From Methanothrix sp. (lineage in GTDB: Archaea; Halobacteriota; Methanosarcinia; Methanotrichales; Methanotrichaceae): a DNA stretch of 35,465 nucleotides. The position numbers and the translations under genes were made by a program. Positions 9,078 through 16,821 of this stretch are shown one piece after another; position 1 is the stretch's first letter; every line of letters begins with the position of its first letter. Location: assembly GCA_026394505.1 (NCBI GenBank), contig JAPKYC010000183.1:1-35465 (forward strand), written 5' to 3'. The notes under the pieces were generated by a model. It saw nothing but the letters and a program-made list of their open reading frames with translations, searched no databases and was not told the origin of the DNA.

Positions 9078-9327
9078 GGGAATCCTAAGACTGGTTCATC
9101 GCCTGGCAATGATTCTGTGGTTGGATTTTGGGGACGGCAGAGAATAAGCACAAAGCTTGGCAGGAAATGCCACAGGCGAAGTTCAGAGCCAATCAGGCGC
9201 CACCAGGTGGATACCCGTCGACGAGCTGGCTGCGCTCCCGCTAGCGTTGCTGGAGCGTGGGTTGCAGGGCGAGCTTTGAGGAAAAAGCTTACATCGGTGT
9301 GGTTGATGATAGATCCATGAGGATCTC

Positions 9328-10659
9328 ATGGCAAAAGGAATAACACGCATCTCTGTAAAGGGCTTCAAGTCTCTGGCTGAAGAGTGCTCAATTGAAATTC
9401 GCCCCCTGACAATATTGGCTGGAGCCAATAGCTCAGGCAAGTCTAGCATAATGCAGCCATTGCTTATGATGAAACAAACATTAGAAGCCAGTTACGATCC
9501 CGGAGCCCTCTTGATCTCCGGTCCAAATGTCCTTTTCACCTCGACGGAACAATTTCTCTCTAAATCAAATGGCAAATCCTCTGATAGTTTTAAAATTGAG
9601 TTTGATCTAACTAGCTCGTTCTATCTCATGGAAACATTTAAAAAAGAGCCAAAAAAAGGCCTTGAGATCACTGAGATGACTTACCTTGCAGGAGAAAAGA
9701 TTGTAACAACTTTGCGCCCTGGACAGGGATATAAAGCCCTCCTTTTAACAGTTCCTTGGCTCGTGGATGTATGGAATAACTTCATAAAAACTCAAGGCAA
9801 GAAAATTGAAGATGAGCTTGAATTAAGGACATACCGCATTCGGTGTTTTTTGGATATCGGATATTTTCCAATTAAGAAAGCAGATGATGAAACCTATGCA
9901 TCACCTCTCCTAGTGCAATACATGTCCGACACCTTCGGGACGCCTCTGCGTGGAATACTCCACATATCAGCTCTGCGCGGGAATCCTCAGCGCACTTACA
10001 AAATCGCAGCCATAACATCACAATTTCCAGGCAAATTTGAGGATTATGTTGCCAGCATCGTATATCACTGGCAGGTTTCAAAAGATGTACGTCTTAAGGT
10101 GCTTGGAAAAAATCTTGAACTTCTGGGACTAACTCGCAAGATAGGAGCCAAAGCTATTGATGATACTCAGGTTGAGCTTCTTGTCGGGCGTCTCCCCGCG
10201 AGGTCCATCAATGGCTCAAAGGATATGGTGAGCATCGCAGATGTTGGATTCGGCGTATCCCAGACCTTGCCGATTCTTGTTGCACTTCTTACGGCAGAGC
10301 CAGGCCAGCTAGTTTACATCGAGCAGCCAGAGATCCACCTACATCCGAAGGCTCAGATGGCAATGGCACAAATTCTAGCGGACGCAGCTAACCGGGGCGT
10401 TCGAGTAGTGGCGGAGACCCACAGCTCCCTATTGCTCTTAGGCGTCCAGTCTCTTGTTGCAGAAGGCAAGCTCTCTTCTGATAACGTTAAACTTCATTGG
10501 TTCAAGAGGAGGCCGGTTGACGGCGTTACCGAAGTATCCAGCGCTGATTTGGACAAAGCCGGAGCTTTCGGCGATTGGCCCGAGGATTTCTCTTCTGCCG
10601 AAATGGACGCCGATACCCGTTACATACATGCAGCCGAGGCCAGCCTGGAGTCGAACTGA
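9328..10659 (+). CDS. AAA15/OLD-like ATPase with DUF3696-type C-terminus
   Basis: The 443-residue protein opens with the RecF/OLD-like start (ITRISVKGFKSL) and a Walker A GANSSGKSS (32-40). A Walker B/signature region YIEQPEIHLHP (330-340) and the ETHSS motif with H365 lie near the end, as in ABC-type ATPases of the AAA15/AAA21 group. The tail GDWPEDF resembles DUF3696. There is no TOPRIM nuclease domain, unlike full OLD proteins, so catalysis of nucleic acid damage would have to come from a partner. Its stop overlaps the next start as TGATG, which couples translation to a PIN-like nuclease. Such ATPase plus nuclease pairs are common in phage defence; that role here is inferred. Confidence 0.85.
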   Translation: MAKGITRISVKGFKSLAEECSIEIRPLTILAGANSSGKSSIMQPLLMMKQTLEASYDPGALLISGPNVLFTSTEQFLSKSNGKSSDSFKIEFDLTSSFYLMETFKKEPKKGLEITEMTYLAGEKIVTTLRPGQGYKALLLTVPWLVDVWNNFIKTQGKKIEDELELRTYRIRCFLDIGYFPIKKADDETYASPLLVQYMSDTFGTPLRGILHISALRGNPQRTYKIAAITSQFPGKFEDYVASIVYHWQVSKDVRLKVLGKNLELLGLTRKIGAKAIDDTQVELLVGRLPARSINGSKDMVSIADVGFGVSQTLPILVALLTAEPGQLVYIEQPEIHLHPKAQMAMAQILADAANRGVRVVAETHSSLLLLGVQSLVAEGKLSSDNVKLHWFKRRPVDGVTEVSSADLDKAGAFGDWPEDFSSAEMDADTRYIHAAEASLESN

Positions 10660-11189
10660 TGCGTTCTGCGGAGTCTAAAAGCCTGGTTATTGATGCATCT
10701 GTTGCCACGTCTACCGGTGAGCGGGGCCGGAGGGGCGAACTCTGTCAGACCTTTTTGAGAATAATGATAGACAAGACCGTCCATCGCTTGGTAATGACGA
10801 AAGAGATAGGTGCTGAATGGGATATACACTCTCATCCTTTTGCTCGCCGCTGGCGAAGGAGCATGAATGCCAAGAGAAGAGTTGACCGGCCTGCAGTTGA
10901 TCATGATCTCATATTGGCTCAAAAGATTGAACGGGCAAATCCACCGGAAAAGGCTCTTGTTGCCATGGAAAAAGATCTGCGTCTCATCGAAGCGGCAAGA
11001 GCAACTGATGACCGTATCGTCTCTCTCGATGACACTGCCAGGAGATTTTTTTGTGCGGCTTCAAGTAGCGTTGGCGATCTCAGGGGGATTATGTGGGTAA
11101 ATCCAGTTAATGAGAACGAGACACCAATCCAATGGTTAAAAGAGGGCGCTCCGAGCGATGAGCAGCGGCTGATATGCCCATCCACATGA
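10659..11189 (+). CDS. PIN-like nuclease partner of the ATPase
   Basis: The start is the ATG overlapping the upstream TGA by one base; the frame is open further upstream but that stretch lies inside the ATPase gene. The 176-residue protein has the PIN pattern of spaced acids: D12 (LVIDAS), E49/E53 (TKEIGAE), D106 (EKDLRLIEAA) and D124/D125 (RIVSLDD). PIN domains are metal-dependent RNases, typical of VapC toxins. No VapB-like antitoxin is nearby, so the coupled ATPase is the likely controller. The exact PIN subfamily is not recognised, and the assignment rests on the acid pattern and strand order rather than on an alignment. Confidence 0.7.
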   Translation: MRSAESKSLVIDASVATSTGERGRRGELCQTFLRIMIDKTVHRLVMTKEIGAEWDIHSHPFARRWRRSMNAKRRVDRPAVDHDLILAQKIERANPPEKALVAMEKDLRLIEAARATDDRIVSLDDTARRFFCAASSSVGDLRGIMWVNPVNENETPIQWLKEGAPSDEQRLICPST

Positions 11190-11214
11190 TTTACGCCCTT
11201 CTGCCAGCCGAAAG

Positions 11215-12075
11215 CTAAACCAGAGGCTCCGGCTGCTTGCCCTCCGGCGCCAGCGGCAGGCCCGCCCGGTGCATGGCCAGGGGCCCGGAGAAGTGCAGCG
11301 CCCGGTTCAAAAGCAGGCGCTTGCCCTCATCAGTCAGGGCGAAGACGGGAATGGAGATGCCCATCTGCAGGCGGGCAATCTTTCCCACAACCTCCCGCAC
11401 CGCCTTTGAGGCGCAGGACCAGACCAGATCACAGCTCTGTGACAAGGCGGTGGCCTGCGCCTCGCTGATACCTGTGGTGTGGACTGCCAGCAAAAAAGGC
11501 CTTGTCCTTAGCTTTGCCCCCACCTCCCTGAGCGCAGCGGCATCGTGGGCATTGGTTCCTGCAACGGTTACGGCGATCTTCTGAAATCCCGCTGCCACTG
11601 CCCTTTCGTAGCCACGCATCTGATCGACTGTCGCCTGCCGGTCGAGCAGAAGGCAGCCCCTTTTCGCCAACCCCTCCTGGATCTCGGCAATGGGCTCGGT
11701 CTGGATCAGCCCGGTCATGTGCGCCCCCACTGCCTGCAGCACATCCGGCCTTGCCGCCACCACCGTGCCCGCGCCCTCGCATACGACCACGGCAGCGTCC
11801 ACCAGGCCTTCGCCCATGGCATCCATCAGGATCTCGGAGGCACCAAAACTTACGGGCTTTTCCTGAAGCTCTAAAACCCGCTGCGGGCCATACATGCCCG
11901 GCTCCTGCATGTGGCCTTGCAATACGCGCTCTACGCTCTCCCGGCTCTCCTTCTCGATGCTGTACAGATCCCGGCGCAGAGGGCAGCAGCTAATGAGAGG
12001 ATCGGTCAGCACCTCGATCTTGCCGTCTTTTACCCTGACCCTTGCTTTGGCCATCTCCAGCAGATGCTCGGACAT
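11215..12075 (-). CDS. Methanogenesis marker protein 8 (DUF2099)
   Basis: The 286-residue protein matches methanogenesis marker 8, a DUF2099 protein found almost only in methanogens and of unknown biochemical role. Recognisable blocks are LISCCPLRRDLY near residue 30, FGASEILMDAM, a VVVCEGAGTVV strand and TVAGTNAHDA. The ATG at 12075 follows AGGTAAT. The open frame extends about 50 residues further, but that part is antisense to the zinc-ribbon gene in sequence character and is not conserved-looking. It begins four bases after the zinc-ribbon stop, so the two form an operon. The stop is TAG. Confidence 0.85.
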   Translation of the reverse strand: MSEHLLEMAKARVRVKDGKIEVLTDPLISCCPLRRDLYSIEKESRESVERVLQGHMQEPGMYGPQRVLELQEKPVSFGASEILMDAMGEGLVDAAVVVCEGAGTVVAARPDVLQAVGAHMTGLIQTEPIAEIQEGLAKRGCLLLDRQATVDQMRGYERAVAAGFQKIAVTVAGTNAHDAAALREVGAKLRTRPFLLAVHTTGISEAQATALSQSCDLVWSCASKAVREVVGKIARLQMGISIPVFALTDEGKRLLLNRALHFSGPLAMHRAGLPLAPEGKQPEPLV

Positions 12076-12079
12076 TTTA

Positions 12080-12238
12080 TTACCTGGCAATTTTGGTATT
12101 CGTCGATTTGCAGCGCGGGCAGGGCAGCTTGTAGCCAAAGCCCTTGAAGAGCAGACTGCAGTCCTGGCACCTGTAATTCTTGGCAAAGACATCTTCCGTG
12201 CTGCCCAGATCCACTCCACAGCCGCAGGTGGCACACAT
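12080..12238 (-). CDS. Small zinc-ribbon protein upstream of marker protein 8
   Basis: A 52-residue protein begins MCATCGCG and has CxxC pairs at RCQDC and PCPRCKS, enough cysteines for one or two zinc sites. Proteins of this type are often RNA-binding or subunits of larger complexes; the partner here may be the marker 8 protein encoded four bases downstream. The ATG at 12238 has no Shine-Dalgarno sequence, but a TATA-like box is centred 30 bases upstream, which points to a leaderless message. An upstream in-frame start at 12298 would run through a dispersed repeat and is less likely. Confidence 0.75.
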   Translation of the reverse strand: MCATCGCGVDLGSTEDVFAKNYRCQDCSLLFKGFGYKLPCPRCKSTNTKIAR

Positions 12239-12261
12239 AAAAAGGAAATGGCCTTTTGATC

Positions 12262-12274
12262 GTAAATATGTTAT
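12262..12274 (-). promoter_or_regulatory. TATA-like box, probable leaderless promoter for zinc ribbon/marker 8
   Basis: The minus strand reads ATAACATATTTAC, centred about 30 bases before the ATG at 12238. That is the spacing expected when transcription starts at the initiator codon. It abuts a repeat copy beginning at 12281. Confidence 0.45.
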
Positions 12275-12280
12275 CCCGAT

Positions 12281-12364
12281 GACGCCTGTACCGGCCAAGT
12301 ATGGCCTTGAGGCGAGTATCCTGGCTTTCTAATGTGCTCAGGGCGAGGGGGGAGATGAGAGCGC
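12281..12364 (+). repeat. Dispersed repeat, family B copy 1
   Basis: About 84 bases align with 13415-13504 at roughly 80 percent by eye. Shared blocks are CCGGCCAAGTAT, GAGGCGAGTATCCT, GGCTTTCTA, TGTGC and GATGAG. On the minus strand both could encode LAS..YLAGTG, but there is no sign of a real gene. It is probably a genome-wide intergenic repeat. Confidence 0.65.
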
Positions 12365-12425
12365 CTTCTTACGGGGACACGTCATGGCAAAAACATTTTA
12401 GTCAATAACTCCAATTACTGAATCC

Positions 12426-12761
12426 ATGCCACTACCCCGCGGCGCCAGGCCAAGGCTCGATCCTCCTGATCCACACCTTGCTGGTGCGGCATTCCTAGCG
12501 TGGCTTGCAAAGCAAGGCGGGGATGAAGAAATATCTGTATGCGAATATCAATGGGAATTGAGCAAGAAAAACCACCCAACACCAGAATTGGAAGGCATCA
12601 ATCTGTATGAATATGTGAATTCTCTTGGGCCTGAACTCATAGTTAGGAGACAAAGAATTATTGAATTGACGCCAAGAGGATCTAAATGGGCAACGAATTG
12701 GGCAATAGCATATAATGTTGTTCGAGGACACCATGGGGCAGATAATCCTCGGAGATATTGA
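12426..12761 (+). CDS. Hypothetical protein, possibly a winged-helix fragment
   Basis: The frame encodes 111 residues. The central part (about 25-100) has the helix pattern and hydrophobic spacing of a small winged-helix domain: a leading helix (AFLAWLAKQG), then EYVNSLGPELIV and a wing-like RIIELTPRGSKWA. I do not recognise the family. No Shine-Dalgarno precedes the ATG, and the first 20 residues are proline- and arginine-rich, so the true start could be internal. It lies just after a dispersed repeat and 90 bases before another winged-helix gene on the same strand. Confidence 0.5.
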   Translation: MPLPRGARPRLDPPDPHLAGAAFLAWLAKQGGDEEISVCEYQWELSKKNHPTPELEGINLYEYVNSLGPELIVRRQRIIELTPRGSKWATNWAIAYNVVRGHHGADNPRRY

Positions 12762-12792
12762 ACCAAAATAATAATTTCGATTATTAATAAGG

Positions 12793-12799
12793 TTTATAT
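12793..12799 (+). promoter_or_regulatory. TATA box for the winged-helix gene
   Basis: GGTTTATATCTT is a near-consensus archaeal TATA box. The start at 12852 would be about 30 bases downstream of the predicted transcription start, with GGGAGAT as ribosome-binding site. Confidence 0.6.
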
Positions 12800-12851
12800 C
12801 TTACCTGCATCAAGAGCGTCTATAACAAACATAAAGGGAGATCGCTAAGAA

Positions 12852-13331
12852 ATGGCTGCCAGTGAAATATCTAAAGAAACAAGGCCACCCTATGATGGTT
12901 TGTTTGGGGATTCTAATCATATCCGAGTAATACGGCAAGTTATTGCAGATCCCTTCACTAAATATCGGCCCATCGATTTGGAAATGCTAACCAAAAACTG
13001 CGCGCCTACGGTTAGAGAATCTCTAAGAATTCTGTCTTCGCTTGGTTTATTGATAAAAGATGAAAGCGATCACCAGCATCCGGTATACAGGGTCAATACA
13101 GAATCAAAAAGGTATCTTGCATTAACTTTCCTAGCTTATGCGGTCCTCGATGATAGAAACGGTACGGATTGCATGGACGATGTCGTTGCAGACTACTACG
13201 ATTCCGAATTAAGGGAAAGATATGAGCCCTGCGAAGTTGGTGAGACGTATGAACATAACCAACCCGTTACGGGGGCTGAGATGACATATCAAAGTGTTAT
13301 CCGAAACGAGCATCTGGAAGAATCATATTGA
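12852..13331 (+). CDS. Winged-helix (HTH) transcriptional regulator-like protein
   Basis: The 159-residue protein has a helix-turn-helix-like core at about 25-85: VIRQVIADP, then LTKNCAPTVRESLRILSSLG as recognition region, then a wing with PVYRVN. The C-terminal half is acidic and may bind a partner or ligand. Its layout resembles archaeal winged-helix proteins of haloarchaea and methanogens. The target is unknown; the secreted protein pair downstream is transcribed from the other strand. The start is backed by GGGAGAT and by a near-consensus TATA box. It sits at the edge of an AT-rich island, and its codon use looks more AT-rich than the flanking core genes. Confidence 0.65.
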   Translation: MAASEISKETRPPYDGLFGDSNHIRVIRQVIADPFTKYRPIDLEMLTKNCAPTVRESLRILSSLGLLIKDESDHQHPVYRVNTESKRYLALTFLAYAVLDDRNGTDCMDDVVADYYDSELRERYEPCEVGETYEHNQPVTGAEMTYQSVIRNEHLEESY

Positions 13332-13414
13332 AGCCTGGGTTTGCCCATAAAGTATGGTTTCGAAAGTGGGACCCTTTCCTTCTCTCTTCTTCCACTCTCG
13401 CAGCCGCAGTGGTG

Positions 13415-13504
13415 GGATGCCTGTGCCGGCCAAGTATTCCCAGGAGGCGAGTATCCTTGGCTTTCTACTGTGCCCTGGGTAGGGGGCGAAGATGAGGCCG
13501 CCCT
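13415..13504 (+). repeat. Dispersed repeat, family B copy 2
   Basis: This is the second copy of the 12281-12364 repeat, in the same orientation, within the gap 13332-13670 that otherwise holds no recognisable gene. It includes CCGGCCAAGTAT, GAGGCGAGTATCCT and GGCTTTCTA. Confidence 0.65.
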
Positions 13505-13670
13505 GGGGCTTTGGAGAGAGAGGCCCTTTCTGGTTGCTCATCTGTGTTAGGGAGTATTTCGCCGCGCTATTTTAGAGTTTTCTGGAGATGGATGCTAACT
13601 TAAAGTTATCCATGCTGCCTTATACAAACTTCTCAAATCGGCCTAAATCCTACTCGGCCTAACTATCCGT

Positions 13671-13859
13671 TCACATAGTCTTGGTAAATTCAGGTTTACA
13701 ATCAGCCGATTGCGGTTTTTCGCTATCAGCGGAAGTAAAAAGATAATACACAATCCGCCGCGCGCCATCTGTATTTGCAGTATCGAAAGTATATTTATAA
13801 TATTCTGAATAGCGGTCGTGGTGGTCGAAAAAGGGGAGAATGGTTTGCGGGTTGTACAT
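13671..13859 (-). pseudogene. Gene fragment related to 16609-16716
   Basis: The frame ends with YYKYTFDTANTDG...ADSEKP, which parallels FYKYAFALVNPNV...TDSEKP encoded at 16609-16716 on the other strand. The nucleotide match includes 14 identical bases (TTTTTCGCTATCAG). The ATG at 13859 has no good ribosome-binding site, and the frame remains open back into the end of the upstream gene, so this is probably the surviving C-terminal part of a larger protein. The family is not recognised. Confidence 0.4.
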
Positions 13860-13897
13860 ATTTCTGAGAGAATCGACTGATGATAAAATCTGAACAG

Positions 13898-14599
13898 CTA
13901 GGTGATTGTGTGGTCTCTTATCTCTAGCTCATCGAGGCTGAATGTTCCATTTAATGCCTTTGCAGTTATTGAATAGCTACCTGAAGGAAAGCCCGTAGTA
14001 TTGATGCTAAGGTTAAACCTGCCGTTCACGATTAACTTCTTAACTAGGGTCATTTTCAGATCAACCTTGGTAATGTTATTGGCCGCGTCACCGAAGATCT
14101 TGGCTTGGTAGATGCCAGGAGAAATAAGGTACGACTCTATCGTTGCTAAATCGTGATTGTTAGCCTCTGCTCTGGAACTGATCCATATCCTGGTATACTT
14201 ATTTTTCCATATGTTGCTTGTGTTTTCATAACTGCCTTGTTGCTTTTTCAAGCCTATATTTAGGTTCTTGACCCCCGCTACAGAAACCGTGAAATTGTTA
14301 GGCATGTTAGGTATGTAGATGCCTTCTGTATCATAAGCGTATCCAGAGAGTGTCCTTGTGATCGGTGGGAAAGATACATTAAGCGTAGATGAGATGGGCG
14401 GGATGTGGATATCAATGAGGTCATAGCTGTACCGGCCAGATATGACAGGTGCCGTAGAATGGATGGAGAAATTCAGGAGAAGTTCGCCTGACCCAGATCC
14501 TGAAATCTGCATCCTGTCATATGATGCAACTCCGATTCCTATGGATATGCAGAGTGAGAAAAGTAATATCAAAGTTGTTGAGTTTCGTCCTATCGTCAA
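13898..14599 (-). CDS. Secreted protein of unknown function
   Basis: The 233-residue protein has a clear signal peptide (STTLILLFSLCISIGIGVAS, about 7-26). The mature part is beta-rich and carries several Asn-X-Ser/Thr sequons, as in exported archaeal glycoproteins. There are no cysteines or catalytic motifs in the mature region. I do not recognise a family. It follows the larger secreted protein on the same strand by 69 bases, with a similar Ser/Asn/Ile-rich composition and glycine- and proline-containing SPGIYQAKIFGD and FPSGSYSITAK strands that echo the repeats of its neighbour. The two are likely coexpressed and may form part of the cell envelope. Confidence 0.65.
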   Translation of the reverse strand: MTIGRNSTTLILLFSLCISIGIGVASYDRMQISGSGSGELLLNFSIHSTAPVISGRYSYDLIDIHIPPISSTLNVSFPPITRTLSGYAYDTEGIYIPNMPNNFTVSVAGVKNLNIGLKKQQGSYENTSNIWKNKYTRIWISSRAEANNHDLATIESYLISPGIYQAKIFGDAANNITKVDLKMTLVKKLIVNGRFNLSINTTGFPSGSYSITAKALNGTFSLDELEIRDHTIT

Positions 14600-14668
14600 G
14601 TCATCCTTCCATCCGCCATAGTATTGCCCTTTAGTATTGTGCTTGTTATTCGATTATTCTAACATAGT

Positions 14669-16192
14669 TTAGTCACCAAAATCTGTGTAATTGTAATGTG
14701 GTGTCGTATATGCATTTTTAATTGCATCTGCAAATTTCATTCCTTCCGTGCGGGAGCCCATATATAGAATAAGGTTTGTAAGATGATATGGTCCATTCGC
14801 TTTCTGTTCTACTATCTTTTTATCATTAAAGTCCAGGTGCATAGTATGATATCCACAATCGAAGGTTCTATAATCAACCGACCACGCAACGTTAGTATCA
14901 TTAGTATCATCTAAATCGCCCATTAGGCTATAATTTCCCGGAATTGATACATTAAGGCCTACATCAATCCTCAGAGATTCAAATAATCCGTCGCCGTTGG
15001 CATCAATTTTGTAGTCCTTGTACTGATTTGTGAGTGTGGCCAAAGGAGTGCGAATGTTCATGTTTTTATATTTTTTAAGTTTATATACATCTTCTGACAA
15101 GTCTAGCAGATTGCCAGCTTTATCATATAGCTCTAGATTTTTAATGTAATATGGTCCAGATGTATTCAAATCGAAAATATTGAGCAAAATCTTTTTCGAA
15201 CCTATATTCAAGTACGTTCCATTGCCGATAACTTTAGAGCTATTGTTGGCATCGTGGAGCAATCCTTTTACGTAGTAAATTCCTGGGACCTGTACATTGA
15301 TACCGATAACTGCTGTCACATAATCAACTAATCCATCTTTTTCAAGATCGTTTCCATAACTGGAAACGATTCCATTGAGTTTTGCCTTGCTTCGGTCTAT
15401 TTCATCAAGGGGATTTCTAAAACCAGTTGAATTGAAGAATACGCTGTAATTCTCCCCAACACCACTCAAATTTTTAGCAATAACTCGTGTACTCCAGTTA
15501 CCTTGGTCTGGGGTTTTTACGATATATAATTCAAAGGACTTGTTTTTATTATAATATACGGATAACGTTGATCGTGGTTCGATCTTCTTGCCGCTCGGCG
15601 AATAGACTTCTAATGTCAAAATATTTTCCGCCTTTTCCCAGGCCAGCAAAAATAAGGCAGCAGATATATTCTTTTCAATAGTTGTATTAAATATTAATAT
15701 AGAGGAACTATTTATATGGCCGTATGCATTCGGATACAATGGCGTTTTATTTGGAACTTTTTGTGATGAACTTTGAATTTTTAAAACGTCGTTTGTACTT
15801 TCATTCGGACAGAACGGGGCCCCATCAACCGTATAAACGTTGTTCTCTTGGGAGATATAAAACGAGTTAATAGTATCTTCGCTAAACGTGCATGAGCAAC
15901 CACCAGTAGCACCACACCAAACGCATGATGTGCAGACCACAACAGTTGTCTCCCATACTCCCCAGATTTCGCCCGTTTCATAAGCTGTTCGGAAAAAACC
16001 ACAAACTCCTGGAAGGATGGGGACAAATGTATCAAATAGCCAGCGGTTCCATTTATCAATCGTCTCATACCACTTAGTCGAAGTGGATTTACATCCTGAA
16101 CTACATTGTGCACACGAATTCGACATGCATAATGTGGTCAATAATGCTAATATTAAAAGAATGAATATACATTTTTTAGTATTCATTATCAT
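14669..16192 (-). CDS. Secreted cysteine-rich protein with two internal beta-domain repeats
   Basis: The 507-residue protein has a signal peptide (about 6-28), a cysteine-rich N-terminal region (C27-C128, including CTSCVWCGATGGCSC), and a beta-sandwich-like region at about 155-253 that resembles pre-peptidase or P-domain-like modules. Two related domains of about 100 residues follow (about 284-385 and 394-505). Each starts with a calcium-loop-like acidic motif (DLEKDGLVDY; DANGDGLFES), then a V.GINVQVPG or V.GLNVSIPG strand, then a GPYxI/LxNLxLY strand. Many N-glycosylation sequons are present. The architecture suggests an extracellular binding or sheath-associated protein. The function is unknown. 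The first ATG is used; another lies two codons later. Confidence 0.7.
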   Translation of the reverse strand: MIMNTKKCIFILLILALLTTLCMSNSCAQCSSGCKSTSTKWYETIDKWNRWLFDTFVPILPGVCGFFRTAYETGEIWGVWETTVVVCTSCVWCGATGGCSCTFSEDTINSFYISQENNVYTVDGAPFCPNESTNDVLKIQSSSQKVPNKTPLYPNAYGHINSSSILIFNTTIEKNISAALFLLAWEKAENILTLEVYSPSGKKIEPRSTLSVYYNKNKSFELYIVKTPDQGNWSTRVIAKNLSGVGENYSVFFNSTGFRNPLDEIDRSKAKLNGIVSSYGNDLEKDGLVDYVTAVIGINVQVPGIYYVKGLLHDANNSSKVIGNGTYLNIGSKKILLNIFDLNTSGPYYIKNLELYDKAGNLLDLSEDVYKLKKYKNMNIRTPLATLTNQYKDYKIDANGDGLFESLRIDVGLNVSIPGNYSLMGDLDDTNDTNVAWSVDYRTFDCGYHTMHLDFNDKKIVEQKANGPYHLTNLILYMGSRTEGMKFADAIKNAYTTPHYNYTDFGD

Positions 16193-16397
16193 CTCACGAA
16201 ATTATTTATAATAGATCTATGATTTATCACATGATTGTTAACATATACAGAACTAAAAAGAGTACATATGAAAATTATTAAGCATAATGTCGAGGGCTGC
16301 ATTTTACGAAAGCTCCTGAATATCATAACCTAGTCAGATTTGTTTGTGGATGTACATCTATTAATACCTATGGGTTACGCACACGAACATAGTCTGA

Positions 16398-16526
16398 GAT
16401 CGATATACATTGACGATAGCTAGATGGAATCTTCCAAAGATTACTGGTAAAGCTCGGCCAGGCTCACAATCCCACTGGTATGAATACCACTGGGTGGACA
16501 ATGGGTTGATCAATAACAACACATAG
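16398..16526 (+). pseudogene. Coding remnant, unknown family
   Basis: A 42-residue frame opens after a TGA and contains ARWNLPKITGKARPG and SHWYEYHWVDNGLI before TAG. The aromatic-rich composition reads like real protein, but there is no start codon with a ribosome-binding site. It may belong to the same decayed gene as 16609-16716. Confidence 0.35.
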
Positions 16527-16549
16527 GATAAAGCAACCATCATCAACTA

Positions 16550-16821
16550 GCAAGTTACATGCACTTGAATATACTGCTAATTCAGGCCAGAATCGCAGCC
16601 CATGATAATTTTATAAATATGCTTTCGCCCTCGTAAATCCTAATGTTGGGCAATGGATTATAAGAGGGTTTTCTAAAATCACTGATAGCGAAAAACCGGC
16701 ATTGTGCAATTGTTGATAAATCGTTCCATAGTATGTCAGAATGGGTAGTTCGCCAGAAACAATTTAGGACTTGTTAAGTAGAGGTAAATAAGGAGGATGT
16801 ATCCTGCAAGTTACACGCACT
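16550..16821 (+). repeat. Short direct repeat pair around a gene remnant
   Basis: GCAAGTTACATGCACT (16550-16565) and GCAAGTTACACGCACT (16806-16821) differ at one base and bracket the remnant at 16609-16716. They could be a target duplication or a recombination footprint, but chance cannot be excluded. Confidence 0.35.
16609..16716 (+). pseudogene. Coding remnant paralogous to 13671-13859
   Basis: A 35-residue frame between two stops matches the fragment at 13671-13859: FYKYAF...N.....II.....DSEKP. The two copies lie in opposite orientation on either side of the two secreted-protein genes. Confidence 0.45.

Noticed and set aside
9078-9327. Short protein-like peptides before the ATPase gene (for example one with APPGGYPSTSWLRSR)
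   Set aside because: Two competing frames look equally coding-like, both are short, and there is no ribosome-binding site or known family.
12080-12298. Longer start for the zinc-ribbon protein at 12298
   Set aside because: The extra 20 residues run through a dispersed repeat and lack a zinc-ribbon character, while the ATG at 12238 fits a TATA-positioned leaderless start.
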